NCBI RefSeq assembly: GCF_016583575.1
Contig: NZ_NRRG01000001.1
Location: 186,001-250,000, forward strand
DNA length: 64,000 nucleotides
Reading direction: 5' to 3'
DNA from: Thiocystis violacea
GTDB lineage: Bacteria; Pseudomonadota; Gammaproteobacteria; Chromatiales; Chromatiaceae
Shown: positions 9,021 to 18,935 of the stretch, one piece after another
Layout of the letters: every line of letters begins with the position of its first letter
Numbering within the stretch: the first letter of the stretch is position 1
Notes under the pieces: model-generated
Database searches by the model: none
Seen by the model: the letters and a program-made list of their open reading frames with translations, nothing else
What the model was told of the DNA's origin: nothing
Program-made: the position numbers and the translations under genes

Positions 9021-9887
9021 TTATTCCAGATTCTGGACCTGCTCGCGCATTTGCTCGATCAGAACCTTCATCTCCACCGCCTCGCGGGTGAGCGCCACGT
9101 CGGAGGATTTGGATCCGAGCGTGTTGGCCTCGCGATTGAGCTCCTGCATCAGGAAATCCAGCCGGCGTCCCACCGGCTCGTCGCGACCCAGCACGTCCAG
9201 CACCTCCTCGACATGGGCCACCAGACGATCCAATTCCTCGTCGACGTCCATCCTGGCGGCGACCAGGGCGATCTCCTGCTCCAGCCGCGCCGGATCCAGC
9301 TCGGCGCGCAACTCGGCGAGGCGCTCGCCGAGGCGCTGACGCACGGCGGCAAGCACCTCGGGCAGGCGCAGACGCACCCGCGCGACGCTCTCCCCGAGCC
9401 GGGTGCAACGCTCGCGCAGCAGGATGTCGAGCCGCGCGCCCTCGCGCTGGCGGGTTTCGAGCAGCGAAGCGATCGCGCGATCGAGCAGATCCAGCGCCTC
9501 GGCCGTGAGTCGGTCCAGATCGGGCTCCCGCTCCTGGATGACGCCCGGCCAGCGCAACAGATCCGACGAGGACGGCTCGTGGGGACGGCCGATGAGGTCG
9601 CCGAGTTCCCGACCCGCCGCGAGCAGCTGCTCGATGAAGGGTCGGTTGAGCTTGAGCGCGCTCAGAACGCCGACCGCCGGGGCATAACGCAGCGAGCAGT
9701 CCACCTTGCCGCGCTGGAGGCTGGCCGAGAGGCGCGTCCTGACCGCGCCCTCGAGCGCCCGTAACTCCTCGGGGAGGCGGATATGCGGCTCCAGGTAACG
9801 ATGGTTGACGGTCCGCAGTTCCCACGTCAGTTCACCGAAGTCGCCATGGCGGGACTCGCGGGCGAAGGCCGTCATACTCTTGATCAT
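9021..9887 (-). CDS. yicC: YicC family endoribonuclease-like protein
   Basis: 288 residues with the family's N-terminus (IKSMTAFAR, ELRTVNHRYLEPHIRLPEEL) and C-terminus (GRRLDFLMQELNREANTLGS, followed by VEMKVLIEQMREQVQNLE). YicC proteins are conserved bacterial RNases that in E. coli act on the small RNA RyhB. It heads the yicC-gmk-rpoZ-spoT operon. In many gammaproteobacteria yicC is immediately divergent from rph; here a kinase gene sits between the two. Confidence 0.93.
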   Translation of the reverse strand: MIKSMTAFARESRHGDFGELTWELRTVNHRYLEPHIRLPEELRALEGAVRTRLSASLQRGKVDCSLRYAPAVGVLSALKLNRPFIEQLLAAGRELGDLIGRPHEPSSSDLLRWPGVIQEREPDLDRLTAEALDLLDRAIASLLETRQREGARLDILLRERCTRLGESVARVRLRLPEVLAAVRQRLGERLAELRAELDPARLEQEIALVAARMDVDEELDRLVAHVEEVLDVLGRDEPVGRRLDFLMQELNREANTLGSKSSDVALTREAVEMKVLIEQMREQVQNLE

Positions 9888-9964
9888 GTGTTGGGGCGTC
9901 TCTATGGGTCGGTCGAGGCGAGGAAAACGACGAAAGCGGCGGATATTCCGCTGACTATCGTTCT

Positions 9965-9986
9965 ATTATACCGGCTGAATTCAGCC
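9965..9986 (-). promoter_or_regulatory. Candidate -10 of the yicC operon with adjacent perfect palindrome
   Basis: On the minus strand a perfect TATAAT (complement of ATTATA, 9965-9970) lies about 80 nt upstream of yicC. Two bases further upstream is a perfect 14-bp palindrome GGCTGAATTCAGCC (9973-9986), in the -10/-35 spacer where a repressor could bind. No strong -35 box is seen at 16-18 nt, which would suit an activator-dependent or extended promoter. The palindrome lies in the 130-bp divergent gap, so it could also affect the kinase gene. Confidence 0.5.
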
Positions 9987-10017
9987 AACGTCCGCGCGGA
10001 AATCCTCACCCCCAATC

Positions 10018-10956
10018 ATGGCAGCCGCACGAGAGACACTTCCAACGGGCACCCGCGTGGGGCCCTACCGGATCAGCAAGGCCATCGCCAAGGGTGGCTT
10101 CAGTCTCATCTATCTGGCCTCCGACGATGATAGCGGCGAGGAGGTGGTCATCAAGGAATACATGCCAAAAAAGATCGCGCGGCGCGAGCAGGATCTGCGG
10201 ATCGTTCCGATCAGTCCGGACTATACCGAAAACCTCCATCACGGGCGGAAACTCTTCTTTCAGGAAGTCAAGGCGCTGGCCTCGCTGGAGCATCCCAACA
10301 TCGTGCGCGTCCTGGCCTTCGTCCTCGCCAACGACACCGGCTACCTGGTGATGCCCAACGAGCGCGGGCGCAACCTGGGCGCCTACCTGCACGAGCGCAA
10401 GGGGGGACTCAGCACCACCTTCCTGCTGGATGTCTTCGTCCCCATCCTGGACGCCCTGGCCCTGCTGCACCGCCGCTCCATGCTGCATCTTGACGTCAAG
10501 CCCGGAAACATCCATCTGCGTCACGGGAACCAGCCGCTGCTGCTCGATCTCGGCGCGGTCCATCCGCTCAGTCGGGGACGCACGCGCGGCGGACAGGTCA
10601 TCACCGCCGGCTACTCGCCCGTGGAACAGTATTTTCGCGCCGGACAGGTCGGACCCTGGACCGATGTCTACGCGGTCGGCGCCAGCATCCGCACCTGCAT
10701 GGAAGGGCGCACGCCCCAGCCCGCGCCCGAGCGCCAGAAGGAGGACAAGGTGGTCCCGGCGGTGGAGGCGCTGAAGGACCGCTATCCGGATTTCCTCCTG
10801 GAGGCGGTCGACTGGTCGCTCTCCATGGACGTCGCCAAGCGCCCCCAGGATGCCGCCGAACTGCTCGCCAGGCTGACCCCGCACCTCAGCGATCCGCAGA
10901 CCGCGCGTCTGCGCGAAACCAGCTCGGAGCCGATGGGCGAAAGCCGCCTGCTCTGA
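10018..10956 (+). CDS. Hanks-type serine/threonine protein kinase, soluble
   Basis: 312 residues, essentially one kinase domain. Visible motifs: Gly-rich loop [12 protein letters not shown] (23-34), ATP lysine K46 in VVIKEYMP, helix C glutamate about E83, catalytic loop HLDVKPGN (D159, K161, N164; HLD in place of HRD), and metal-binding D177 in DLG in place of DFG. An APE-like SPVEQY follows the activation segment. All key catalytic residues are present, so activity is expected. There is no transmembrane segment, PASTA or other sensor domain, and no PP2C phosphatase gene nearby. It lies between divergent yicC and rph, 47 nt upstream of rph, and may be cotranscribed with it. Substrate unknown. 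Confidence 0.88.
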   Translation: MAAARETLPTGTRVGPYRISKAIAKGGFSLIYLASDDDSGEEVVIKEYMPKKIARREQDLRIVPISPDYTENLHHGRKLFFQEVKALASLEHPNIVRVLAFVLANDTGYLVMPNERGRNLGAYLHERKGGLSTTFLLDVFVPILDALALLHRRSMLHLDVKPGNIHLRHGNQPLLLDLGAVHPLSRGRTRGGQVITAGYSPVEQYFRAGQVGPWTDVYAVGASIRTCMEGRTPQPAPERQKEDKVVPAVEALKDRYPDFLLEAVDWSLSMDVAKRPQDAAELLARLTPHLSDPQTARLRETSSEPMGESRLL

Positions 10957-11003
10957 CACGACCGATCATCCGACACGACCCATCATCCATTTCGGAGTCA
11001 CCC

Positions 11004-11723
11004 ATGAGACCATCGCAACGACGCGCCGACGAGCTGCGCCCGATTCGCTTCACCCGAGGCTTCACCCGTCATGCCGAGGGCTCGGTGCTGGTGGAGTTCG
11101 GCGACACCCGCGTGCTCTGCACCGCCAGCGTCGAGTCGCGCGTGCCGCCCTTCCTCAAGGGTCAGGGCAAGGGCTGGATCACCGCCGAGTACGGCATGCT
11201 CCCGCGCGCCACCAATGAGCGGACCCAGCGCGAGGCCGCCAGGGGCAAGCAGGGCGGACGCACGCTGGAGATCCAGCGTCTGATCGGCCGCTCGCTGCGC
11301 GCCGCCGCCGACCTGAGGCTTCTGGGCGAACGCGCCATCACCCTGGACTGCGATGTGCTCCAGGCCGACGGCGGCACCCGGACCGCCTCCATCACCGGGG
11401 CCTGGGTCGCCCTGCGCGAGGCCATCGATGGCCTGCTGGCCTCCGGCGAGCTGAGCGCGGATCCGCTGACCAACCAGATCGCCGCCGTCTCGGTCGGGGT
11501 CTATCAAGGCATCCCGGTGCTGGATCTGGACTACGCCGAGGACTGTACCGCCGAGACCGACATGAACCTGGTGATGGATGGCGAGGGACGTTTCATCGAG
11601 GTTCAGGGGACCGCCGAGGGTGTCCCCTTCAGCCGGGCCGAACTCGACGCCCTGCTGGAGCTTGGCGCCGCCGGCATCCGCGACATCCAGTCCGCCCAGC
11701 GCGCGGCGCTCGGCGGACATTGA
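11004..11723 (+). CDS. rph: Ribonuclease PH
   Basis: 239 residues, full length. This phosphorolytic 3'-5' exoribonuclease trims tRNA 3' ends. The N-terminus [20 protein letters not shown], the phosphate-site region ([18 protein letters not shown]), [10 protein letters not shown] and the C-terminal [17 protein letters not shown] are diagnostic. It is followed 13 nt later by rdgB, the common rph-rdgB order. Confidence 0.97.
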   Translation: MRPSQRRADELRPIRFTRGFTRHAEGSVLVEFGDTRVLCTASVESRVPPFLKGQGKGWITAEYGMLPRATNERTQREAARGKQGGRTLEIQRLIGRSLRAAADLRLLGERAITLDCDVLQADGGTRTASITGAWVALREAIDGLLASGELSADPLTNQIAAVSVGVYQGIPVLDLDYAEDCTAETDMNLVMDGEGRFIEVQGTAEGVPFSRAELDALLELGAAGIRDIQSAQRAALGGH

Positions 11724-11736
11724 GGGAGGGAGGCGC

Positions 11737-12345
11737 ATGAGCCAATCGCACGGCGGAGAACGCCTCGTCCTGGCCAGCAACAATCCGGGCAAGGTCCGCG
11801 AGATCGGCCAGCTTCTCGCCGGGGCGCGGATCCAGGTCGTGCCCCAGGGCGAGCACGGCGTCCCGGAGGTCGAGGAGACCGGGCTGACCTTCGTCGAGAA
11901 CGCCATCCTCAAGGCTCGTCACGCCGCGCGCCTGAGCGGTCTGGCGGCGATCGCCGACGACTCCGGGCTGGAGGTCGACGCCCTGCGCGGGGCGCCGGGG
12001 ATCTACTCGGCCCGCTATGCCGGCCCCGGCGCCAGCGACGCGGACAACCTGCTCAAGCTGCTGGCCGATCTCGCGGATGTCCCCGAGGCCGAACGCACGG
12101 CGCGCTTCCAATGCCTGCTGGTCTATCTGCGCCATGCCGAGGATCCAACCCCCTTGATCTGCCGGGGGACCTGGGAGGGGCGTATCCTGTTCGAACCGCA
12201 CGGCGCGAACGGTTTCGGCTATGACCCCATCTTTTTCGTGCCGACCCATGGATGCAGCTCGGCGGAGCTGGACCCCGAGACCAAGAACCGCCTGAGCCAT
12301 CGTGGCCAGGCCCTGCGGCGCCTCCAGGAGTTGCTTGAAGCATGA
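11737..12345 (+). CDS. rdgB: dITP/XTP (Ham1-type) pyrophosphatase
   Basis: 202 residues from the ATG at 11737, which has GGGAGGGAGG just upstream; an in-frame extension into rph is rejected. It removes non-canonical purine nucleoside triphosphates from the pool. Motifs: [13 protein letters not shown] at the N-terminus, [34 protein letters not shown] and [11 protein letters not shown]. It overlaps the next gene by ATGA, so translation is probably coupled. Confidence 0.96.
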   Translation: MSQSHGGERLVLASNNPGKVREIGQLLAGARIQVVPQGEHGVPEVEETGLTFVENAILKARHAARLSGLAAIADDSGLEVDALRGAPGIYSARYAGPGASDADNLLKLLADLADVPEAERTARFQCLLVYLRHAEDPTPLICRGTWEGRILFEPHGANGFGYDPIFFVPTHGCSSAELDPETKNRLSHRGQALRRLQELLEA

Positions 12346-13073
12346 TCGAGGACCAGATCGCGTCCAATCTGAGCCAGGTCCGGGCGCGCATCCAGGCGGC
12401 GACCGAGCGCGCCGGCCGGCCGGCCGGCGGCGTCGCGCTCATCGCCGTGAGCAAGAAGCAGCCGGCTTCGGCCATCCGCGCCGCTTACGCCGCCGGCCAG
12501 CGCGCCTTCGGCGAGAGCTATCTCCAGGAGGCGCTCGACAAGATGGCCGGGCTCGCGGATCTGGATATCGAATGGCACTTCATCGGCCGGATCCAGGCGA
12601 ACAAGACACGCCAGATCGCGGCCCATTTCGACTGGGTCCATGGCTTGTCCGATCCGGCCCACGCGCATCGCCTGAGCGAGCAACGGCCAGCCGAGGCGCC
12701 GCCGCTCGCCGTCTGTATCCAGGTTAATCTCAGTGGCGAGGCGAGCAAGGGCGGCGTCGCGCCGTCCGAGACCGCCGGGCTCCTGAGCCTGTGCGACGCG
12801 CTGCCGGGACTGCGCCCGAGGGGACTCATGACGCTGCCGGCACCGGCCGACGACGAGGCGAGCCAACGGCTCCCCTTCCAGGCGCTGCGCGCCCTGCGCG
12901 ACCGGCTCGCCACCCCCGAGCGACCGCTCGACTGTCTTTCCATGGGCATGTCGGACGATCTGGAGGCGGCGATCCTGGAGGGCGCGACCCAGGTTCGCAT
13001 CGGCACGGCGGTCTTCGGCGCGCGTCCGTATAATCGAGGTCAGGCGGGGGCGATCGCCACCGCCGACCATTGA
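12342..13073 (+). CDS. yggS: YggS-type pyridoxal-phosphate homeostasis protein
   Basis: 243 residues. It is a fold-type III PLP-binding protein (YggS/PLPBP) that buffers free PLP. The PLP lysine lies in [10 protein letters not shown] (about K38), followed by [25 protein letters not shown] and the C-terminal [20 protein letters not shown]. In many bacteria yggS is followed by proC and yggT, as here. The conserved motif usually reads FGENY; here it is FGESY. Confidence 0.95.
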   Translation: MIEDQIASNLSQVRARIQAATERAGRPAGGVALIAVSKKQPASAIRAAYAAGQRAFGESYLQEALDKMAGLADLDIEWHFIGRIQANKTRQIAAHFDWVHGLSDPAHAHRLSEQRPAEAPPLAVCIQVNLSGEASKGGVAPSETAGLLSLCDALPGLRPRGLMTLPAPADDEASQRLPFQALRALRDRLATPERPLDCLSMGMSDDLEAAILEGATQVRIGTAVFGARPYNRGQAGAIATADH

Positions 13074-13106
13074 GATCCATCATTTCCGGGGTTGACATGT
13101 TTGTTT

Positions 13107-13202
13107 GTTTCAATCCACGCCCGGCCAAGCCGGGCGATACGGCACGGAAAAGCTTACGCCTCTCCCGTGCGGCATTATCCCCCTGAAGGGGAGGTTTCAA
13201 CC
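13107..13202 (+). repeat. Three-hairpin dispersed repeat, copy 1 (upstream of proC)
   Basis: A 96-nt element starting GTTTCAATCC and ending GGTTTCAACC. It matches the reverse complement of 41403-41499 with four substitutions and one 1-nt indel. Hairpin 1 is a perfect 8-bp stem (CGCCCGGC/GCCGGGCG, 13118-13136). Hairpin 2 has GCACGG/CCGTGC at its base (13142-13170) and continues inward. Hairpin 3 is TCCCC/GGGGA (13178-13192). The element ends 11 nt before the proC ATG, with a GGAG ribosome-binding site (13204-13207) just after it, so it would form the 5' leader of proC. Its left end resembles a type I-C CRISPR repeat, but it is not in an array. Confidence 0.8.
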
Positions 13203-13213
13203 TGGAGATTTCG

Positions 13214-14044
13214 ATGACCACAGCCAGGATTAGCTTCATCGGTGGCGGCAACATGGCCACCAGCCTGATCGCCGGCCTGATCGCCGACGGTTACGCAGCG
13301 CACGACATCCAGGTCGCCGATCCGAGTCCGGAGCGACGCCAGGCACTCCAGGCCGGCTTCGGGGTCCGGGCGCTGGCCGGCAACACGGAGGTTCTCGACG
13401 AGGCCGATACCCTGGTGATCTGCGTCAAACCGCAAATGGCGCCCCTGGTCTGCGCCGAGATCGGTCCCGCGCTGCTCGCCCGCCAACCGCTGATCCTCTC
13501 CGTGATGGCGGGCGTTCCGGAGCGGGCCATGCAGCGCTGGCTTGGCGCGCCCCTGCCGATCGTGCGCGCCATGCCCAACACCCCGGCCATGGTGCAGACC
13601 GGCGCCATCGGTTTGCACGCGAGTCCCGAGGTCGACGCCGAGGGCCGCAACCGCGCCGAGACCATCCTGCGCGCCGCGGGGCTCATCCGCTGGGTCGAGG
13701 ACGAGGCCGGGATCGACGCGGTCACGGCCATCTCCGGCAGCGGCCCGGCCTACTTCTTTCTGCTGATGGAGGCCATGGAGGAGGCCGGGATCGACCTCGG
13801 ACTGGACCAGGAAACCGCCCGACTGCTGACCATCCAGACCGCCCTGGGCGCGGCCAAGATGGCCATGGAAAGCGAGGCTCCGCCCGCGCGGCTGCGCGAG
13901 CAGGTCACCTCTCCCGGCGGCACCACCGAGCGCGCGCTGGCGGTCTTCGACGAGGCCGATCTGCGGGGCCTGGTCGGACGCGCCGCCAAGGCCGCCCGCG
14001 ATCGCGCCGCCGAGCTGTCCCAAACCCTGTCGGAGGCCCCATGA
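13214..14044 (+). CDS. proC: Pyrroline-5-carboxylate reductase
   Basis: 276 residues, full length. It catalyses the last step of proline synthesis. An N-terminal Rossmann motif (ISFIGGGNMATSLIAGL) binds NAD(P)H; MPNTPAMV, GIDAVTAISGSGPAYFFLLMEAM and the C-terminal VTSPGGTTERAL are family signatures. The three-hairpin repeat occupies its leader. The stop overlaps the yggT start by ATGA. Confidence 0.96.
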   Translation: MTTARISFIGGGNMATSLIAGLIADGYAAHDIQVADPSPERRQALQAGFGVRALAGNTEVLDEADTLVICVKPQMAPLVCAEIGPALLARQPLILSVMAGVPERAMQRWLGAPLPIVRAMPNTPAMVQTGAIGLHASPEVDAEGRNRAETILRAAGLIRWVEDEAGIDAVTAISGSGPAYFFLLMEAMEEAGIDLGLDQETARLLTIQTALGAAKMAMESEAPPARLREQVTSPGGTTERALAVFDEADLRGLVGRAAKAARDRAAELSQTLSEAP

Positions 14045-14616
14045 CCGGTTCCTATCTGCTCGACCCGCTCGTCTTCCTGGTTCAGACACTGTTCGGACTC
14101 TATATCGCCGTGGTGGCGATCCGCTTCCTGCTCCAGATGACGCGCGCGGATTTCTACAATCCCATCTCGCAGTTCGTGGTCAAGGTGACATCGCCGGTCC
14201 TGCGTCCGCTGCGCCGCCTCATCCCCGGCTATGGCGGGATGGATCTGGCGGCCCTGATCCTGGCCTGGCTGCTGTCGACGATCGAACTGGGAATCCTGGC
14301 CCTGATGATCGGCGTGGATCGCTCCGTCCTCGGCGCCTTCGGCTGGGCGATCCCCAGTCTCGCCGAGCTGTTCATCAATATCTTTCTGTTCGCCGTGCTG
14401 ATTCAGGTCGTCCTGAGCTGGGTCAATCCGGATCCCTACAACCCGGCGGTGTCGCTGGTGTCCCGGCTGACCGATCCGCTGATGCGCCCGGCGCGACGAC
14501 TGATCCGCCCCATCGGCGGCATCGACCTCTCGCCCATGCTGGTGATGATCGGCCTGGTGCTGCTCAACATGCTGCTGATTCCGCCCCTGAAATGGCTGGT
14601 CGCCAGCCCCTTCTGA
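14041..14616 (+). CDS. yggT: YggT family membrane protein
   Basis: 191 residues made of two repeated YGGT units. Each has a hydrophobic helix pair and a short amphipathic segment: (FYNPISQFVVKVTSPVLRPLRRLIP) in the first half and DPYNPAVSLVSRL-TDPLMRPARRLIRPIGG in the second. Four transmembrane helices are predicted by eye. The family is linked to osmotic or ion stress and to cell-division membrane biology; its exact role is unsettled. It overlaps proC and precedes yggU, a conserved trio. Confidence 0.9.
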   Translation: MTGSYLLDPLVFLVQTLFGLYIAVVAIRFLLQMTRADFYNPISQFVVKVTSPVLRPLRRLIPGYGGMDLAALILAWLLSTIELGILALMIGVDRSVLGAFGWAIPSLAELFINIFLFAVLIQVVLSWVNPDPYNPAVSLVSRLTDPLMRPARRLIRPIGGIDLSPMLVMIGLVLLNMLLIPPLKWLVASPF

Positions 14617-14624
14617 TCGACCGC

Positions 14625-14915
14625 ATGAGCTGGTACCGCTGGAATGGCGAGGATCTGGAGCTATCCGTGCGCGTGCAGCCGCGCGCGCCCAGGGACGCCT
14701 TCGTCGGACCCGACCCCGGCGGCGACTATTACCGGGTGCGCCTCCAGGCGCCCCCGGTCGACGGCAAGGGCAATCAGGCGCTGCGGCGCTTCATCGCTGA
14801 CGCCTTTGGCGTGGCGCCCACGAGGGTCGAGATCCTGGGCGGCGAGCAGGCCAGGTACAAGCGTTTGAGGATCCGGAGTCCCCAAAAATTGCCGATCGAC
14901 ATCGATCGGCCCTGA
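14625..14915 (+). CDS. yggU: DUF167 (YggU) family protein
   Basis: 96 residues from the ATG at 14625 (MSWYRWNGEDLELSVRVQP). An earlier ATG at 14592 would overlap yggT and lacks family support. The pattern LSVRVQPRAPRDAF, then APPVDGKGNQALRRFIADAFG and VEILGGEQARYKRLRI is typical of DUF167. The family has no firmly assigned function. It is the last gene of the yggS-proC-yggT-yggU run and ends 15 nt from the convergent gatA. Confidence 0.92.
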   Translation: MSWYRWNGEDLELSVRVQPRAPRDAFVGPDPGGDYYRVRLQAPPVDGKGNQALRRFIADAFGVAPTRVEILGGEQARYKRLRIRSPQKLPIDIDRP

Positions 14916-14930
14916 ACCCCGCGTCCCGGC

Positions 14931-16385
14931 TCACTCAAATCCCGCCGGTGCCGCCTGATGCCAATGCGTCGCATGCTGGAACCGATGGGCCACGTTGAGC
15001 AGTCGGGCCTCCTCGAAATAATTCCCGATGATCTGCAATCCGACCGGCAGGCCGTCGACCGGCTCGACCGGAATCGACATCCCGGGCAGCCCGGCCAGAT
15101 TGGTGGCGATCGTATAGATGTCGTTCAGATACATGGCGACCGGGTCGTCCATCTTGTCGCCGATGGGGAAGGCGGTCGTCGGGCTGGTCGGACCCATGAT
15201 GACGTCGACCTTGTCGAAGGCGCGTTTGAAGTCCTCGGCGATCAGGTGCCGGATCTTCTGGGCCTTGAGATAGTAGGCGTCGTAATAACCGGCCGAGAGG
15301 ACATAGGTGCCGATCATGATGCGCCGCTGGACCTCGGCGCCGAAGCCCTCGGCGCGGCTGCGCTTGTAGAGATCCTCCAGATCCCTGGGGTTCTCGCAGC
15401 GATGGCCGTAACGGACCCCATCGAAACGGGCCAGGTTGGACGAGCACTCGGCCGGAGCTACCACATAGTAGACGGGCACCGAGAGCGGGCTGTTGGGCAG
15501 GCTGATCTCGTGGATCTCGGCGCCCAGGCGCTCGTACTCCTTGATGGCGTCCTGGATGACGGCGGCGACGCGGCCATCCAGTCCTGCCCCGAAATACTCC
15601 TTGGGCAATCCGATCCGCAGCCCCTTGATGTCGTCGTCGAGCGCGTCGACATAGTCCGGCACCGGAACGTCGGCGCTGGTGGAGTCGCGCGGATCGAAGC
15701 CGGCCATCTCGTCGAGGATGAAGGCGGCGTCGGCGGCGGAGCGGGCCATGACGCCGGCCTGGTCGAGCGAGGAGGCGAAGGCGATCATGCCCCAGCGCGA
15801 GCAGCGTCCGTAGGTGGGCTTGATGCCGGTGATGCCGCAGAGCGCGGCGGGCTGGCGGATGGAACCGCCGGTGTCGGTGCCGGTGGCCACCGGGCAGAGC
15901 CGCGCGGCGACGGCGGCGGCCGATCCGCCCGAGGATCCGCCGGGTACGCGGGTCTGGTCCCAGGGGTTGTGGACCGGTCCGTAAAAGCTCGTCTCGTTGC
16001 TCGACCCCATGGCGAATTCGTCCATGTTGGTCTTGCCGAGCACCACGGCGCCGGCGGCGGCGAGCTTCTCGACCACGGTCGCGTCATAGGGTGCGATGAA
16101 GTTGTCGAGCATCCGCGAGCCGCAGCTTGTTCTGAGGCCCTGGGTGCAGAAGATATCCTTGTGGGCGATGGGGATGCCGGTCAGGGGACCGGCGTCGCCG
16201 GATTTGAGCACCCGGTCGGCGCGCTCGGCGGCGGCCAGCGCGGACTCGGAGGCGACCGTGATGAAGCTGTTGAGACGCGGATCGAGCCGTTCGATACGAT
16301 CCAGATAGTGCCGGGTCAGCTCGACGCTGGAATAGGTGCGCAGCCGCAGGTCGGCGGCCAGTTGGGCGATCGATTTGTTCTGCAT
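14931..16385 (-). CDS. gatA: Asp-tRNA(Asn)/Glu-tRNA(Gln) amidotransferase subunit A
   Basis: 484 residues. It is the amidase subunit that releases ammonia from glutamine for transamidation of mischarged tRNA. The Ser-cisSer-Lys triad is visible: K76 in [11 protein letters not shown]151/S152 in [13 protein letters not shown], and S175 in [13 protein letters not shown]. It overlaps the end of gatC by one base. The partner gatB is not adjacent; it lies about 11 kb away on the other strand. Confidence 0.97.
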   Translation of the reverse strand: MQNKSIAQLAADLRLRTYSSVELTRHYLDRIERLDPRLNSFITVASESALAAAERADRVLKSGDAGPLTGIPIAHKDIFCTQGLRTSCGSRMLDNFIAPYDATVVEKLAAAGAVVLGKTNMDEFAMGSSNETSFYGPVHNPWDQTRVPGGSSGGSAAAVAARLCPVATGTDTGGSIRQPAALCGITGIKPTYGRCSRWGMIAFASSLDQAGVMARSAADAAFILDEMAGFDPRDSTSADVPVPDYVDALDDDIKGLRIGLPKEYFGAGLDGRVAAVIQDAIKEYERLGAEIHEISLPNSPLSVPVYYVVAPAECSSNLARFDGVRYGHRCENPRDLEDLYKRSRAEGFGAEVQRRIMIGTYVLSAGYYDAYYLKAQKIRHLIAEDFKRAFDKVDVIMGPTSPTTAFPIGDKMDDPVAMYLNDIYTIATNLAGLPGMSIPVEPVDGLPVGLQIIGNYFEEARLLNVAHRFQHATHWHQAAPAGFE

Positions 16386-16672
16386 TATTCGATGACCTTA
16401 GGAACCAGGTAGAGTCCGCCCTCGGTCAGCGGGGCGATGGACTGGAAAGGCTCGCGCTGGTCCGGCTCGCTCGGCTGGTCGGGGCGCAGCCGCTGGACCA
16501 TGTGGAGCGGGTGCGCCATGGGATCGACGCCGGCGGTGTCCACCGCGTCCATCCGGGCGACCAGATCGAGGATGTTGGACAGATCGGCGGCATAGCGCGC
16601 GGTCCGCTCGGGGTCGATACCAAGCCGCGCCAGGTGGGCGATCTTTTCGATGTCGGATGAGTCCAGTGACAT
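16385..16672 (-). CDS. gatC: Asp-tRNA(Asn)/Glu-tRNA(Gln) amidotransferase subunit C
   Basis: 95 residues from the ATG at 16672 ([19 protein letters not shown]). A longer upstream frame is rejected because homologues start here. GatC wraps around GatA and stabilises the GatCAB complex. The conserved core [29 protein letters not shown] and the C-terminal [10 protein letters not shown] are present. It is divergent from mreB across 246 nt. Confidence 0.95.
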   Translation of the reverse strand: MSLDSSDIEKIAHLARLGIDPERTARYAADLSNILDLVARMDAVDTAGVDPMAHPLHMVQRLRPDQPSEPDQREPFQSIAPLTEGGLYLVPKVIE

Positions 16673-16788
16673 AGCGAATCCGCCGTTGGATGGAAACGCG
16701 GCAAAATAGCATAGGGGCGAGGGGCGGTGGTACTGGCGCCGGCCGAGCGAGGAGACGCGGTCGGCGAGCGGCGTCAAGCGCCGGCACC

Positions 16789-16817
16789 TTGCCGATCCCG
16801 GCCCGCGTTGCTAGATT
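16789..16817 (+). promoter_or_regulatory. Candidate sigma-70 promoter for mreB
   Basis: TTGCCG (-35, 16789-16794), a 17-nt spacer and TAGATT (-10, 16812-16817) lie about 100 nt upstream of the mreB ATG. Both boxes match consensus at 4 of 6 positions with ideal spacing. It would drive the mreB-mreC-mreD-mrdA-rodA block. Confidence 0.5.
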
Positions 16818-16819
16818 AG

Positions 16820-17965
<1,146 letters not shown>

Positions 17966-18053
17966 TCCGATCGGGCGTCCGACCCGAGCCAGGCTCGAAT
18001 CCCAATGCCCCGCCAGATTCCGCCGACCTGGGATCTCGCCGAGGAACGCTGTC

Positions 18054-18935
18054 ATCAAAGCCCTTTTCATTACCGGACCCTCGCCCACCCTCCGCGTGAC
18101 CCTGGCCGTCCTGACGGCGCTCGGCCTGATCGTCGCCGATCATCGCGAACGGCACCTCGATCTGGTCCGCTCGACGCTGTCCCATCTCACCTATCCGCTG
18201 CAAGTCGCGGCCGACCGGCCCGAGCAGTGGTTTCGCGCGGCGCGTGAGCGCCTTGTCGGCCAAGAGGATCTGCGCGACCGCAACAGCGGTCTCCATCGCG
18301 AGAACCTGCTGCTCAAGGCCCGGCTGCAACAGTTCGAGGCGCTGGAGGCGGAGAATGCCCGTCTGCGCGACTTGCTGGGATCCTCGCTGGATCTCGGCGA
18401 GCGGGTGTTGATCGCCGAAATCATGGCGGTGGAACTCGCGCCCTATCGACAGCAGGTGATGGTCAACAAGGGGACTCACTCGGGCGTCTTCGTTGGCCAA
18501 CCCGTCCTGGACGCCAACGCCGTGATGGGACAGGTCATCCGCGCCGATCCCTTCTCCTCGGTCGTGCTGCTGATCACGGACGCCGATCATGCCCTGCCGG
18601 TGGAGGTCAACCGCAACGGGTTGCGCACCATCGCCGCCGGCACCGGTCTGAGCGAGGATCTGGAACTGCTCTACATTCCCAAGAACGCCGACATCCAGGT
18701 CGGGGATCTGCTGGTGACCTCGGGCATGGACGGGCGTTTTCCCGCCGGCTATCCCGTGGCGCGGGTCAAGACCGTGCGCCAGGATCCCGACAACCCCTTC
18801 ACCACGGTCATCGCCGAGCCCACCGCGCGTCTGGATCGCAGCCGCGAGGTGCTCCTGGTCTGGAACCTGAGCCAAACCTCCCGGCAACAGGCCCTGGCCG
18901 CCGAGGCCACGAAAGCCGGGGACACACCGCCATGA
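18054..18935 (+). CDS. mreC: Cell-shape protein MreC (start codon non-canonical)
   Basis: About 294 residues, from an ATC codon at 18054 (or GTC at 18051). MreC is a bitopic membrane protein that links MreB to PBP2. The family N-terminus IKALFITGPSPTLR, one TM helix (VTLAVLTALGLIVADH), a coiled coil (LLLKARLQQFEALEAENARL) and the beta domain (PYRQQVMVNKGTHSGVFVGQ, GTGLSEDLELLYIPKNADIQ) are all present. No ATG, GTG, TTG or CTG is in frame between the mreB stop and the TM helix. A GAGGA ribosome-binding site (18041-18045) precedes GTC by 5 nt and ATC by 8 nt. The nearest canonical starts are a GTG at 17892 deep inside mreB and a GTG at 18096 inside the TM helix. The gene identity is sure; the start is not. 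Confidence 0.9.
   Translation: MKALFITGPSPTLRVTLAVLTALGLIVADHRERHLDLVRSTLSHLTYPLQVAADRPEQWFRAARERLVGQEDLRDRNSGLHRENLLLKARLQQFEALEAENARLRDLLGSSLDLGERVLIAEIMAVELAPYRQQVMVNKGTHSGVFVGQPVLDANAVMGQVIRADPFSSVVLLITDADHALPVEVNRNGLRTIAAGTGLSEDLELLYIPKNADIQVGDLLVTSGMDGRFPAGYPVARVKTVRQDPDNPFTTVIAEPTARLDRSREVLLVWNLSQTSRQQALAAEATKAGDTPP

Noticed and set aside
11578-11736. Upstream extension of rdgB
   Set aside because: It lies inside rph in another frame; the ATG at 11737 has a strong ribosome-binding site and matches the family N-terminus.
13107-13140. Possible CRISPR repeat (GTTTCAATCCACGCCCGG-like)
   Set aside because: The sequence resembles type I-C repeats, but each locus has a single copy with no regularly spaced repeats or spacers and no cas genes. 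It is the end of the three-hairpin element.
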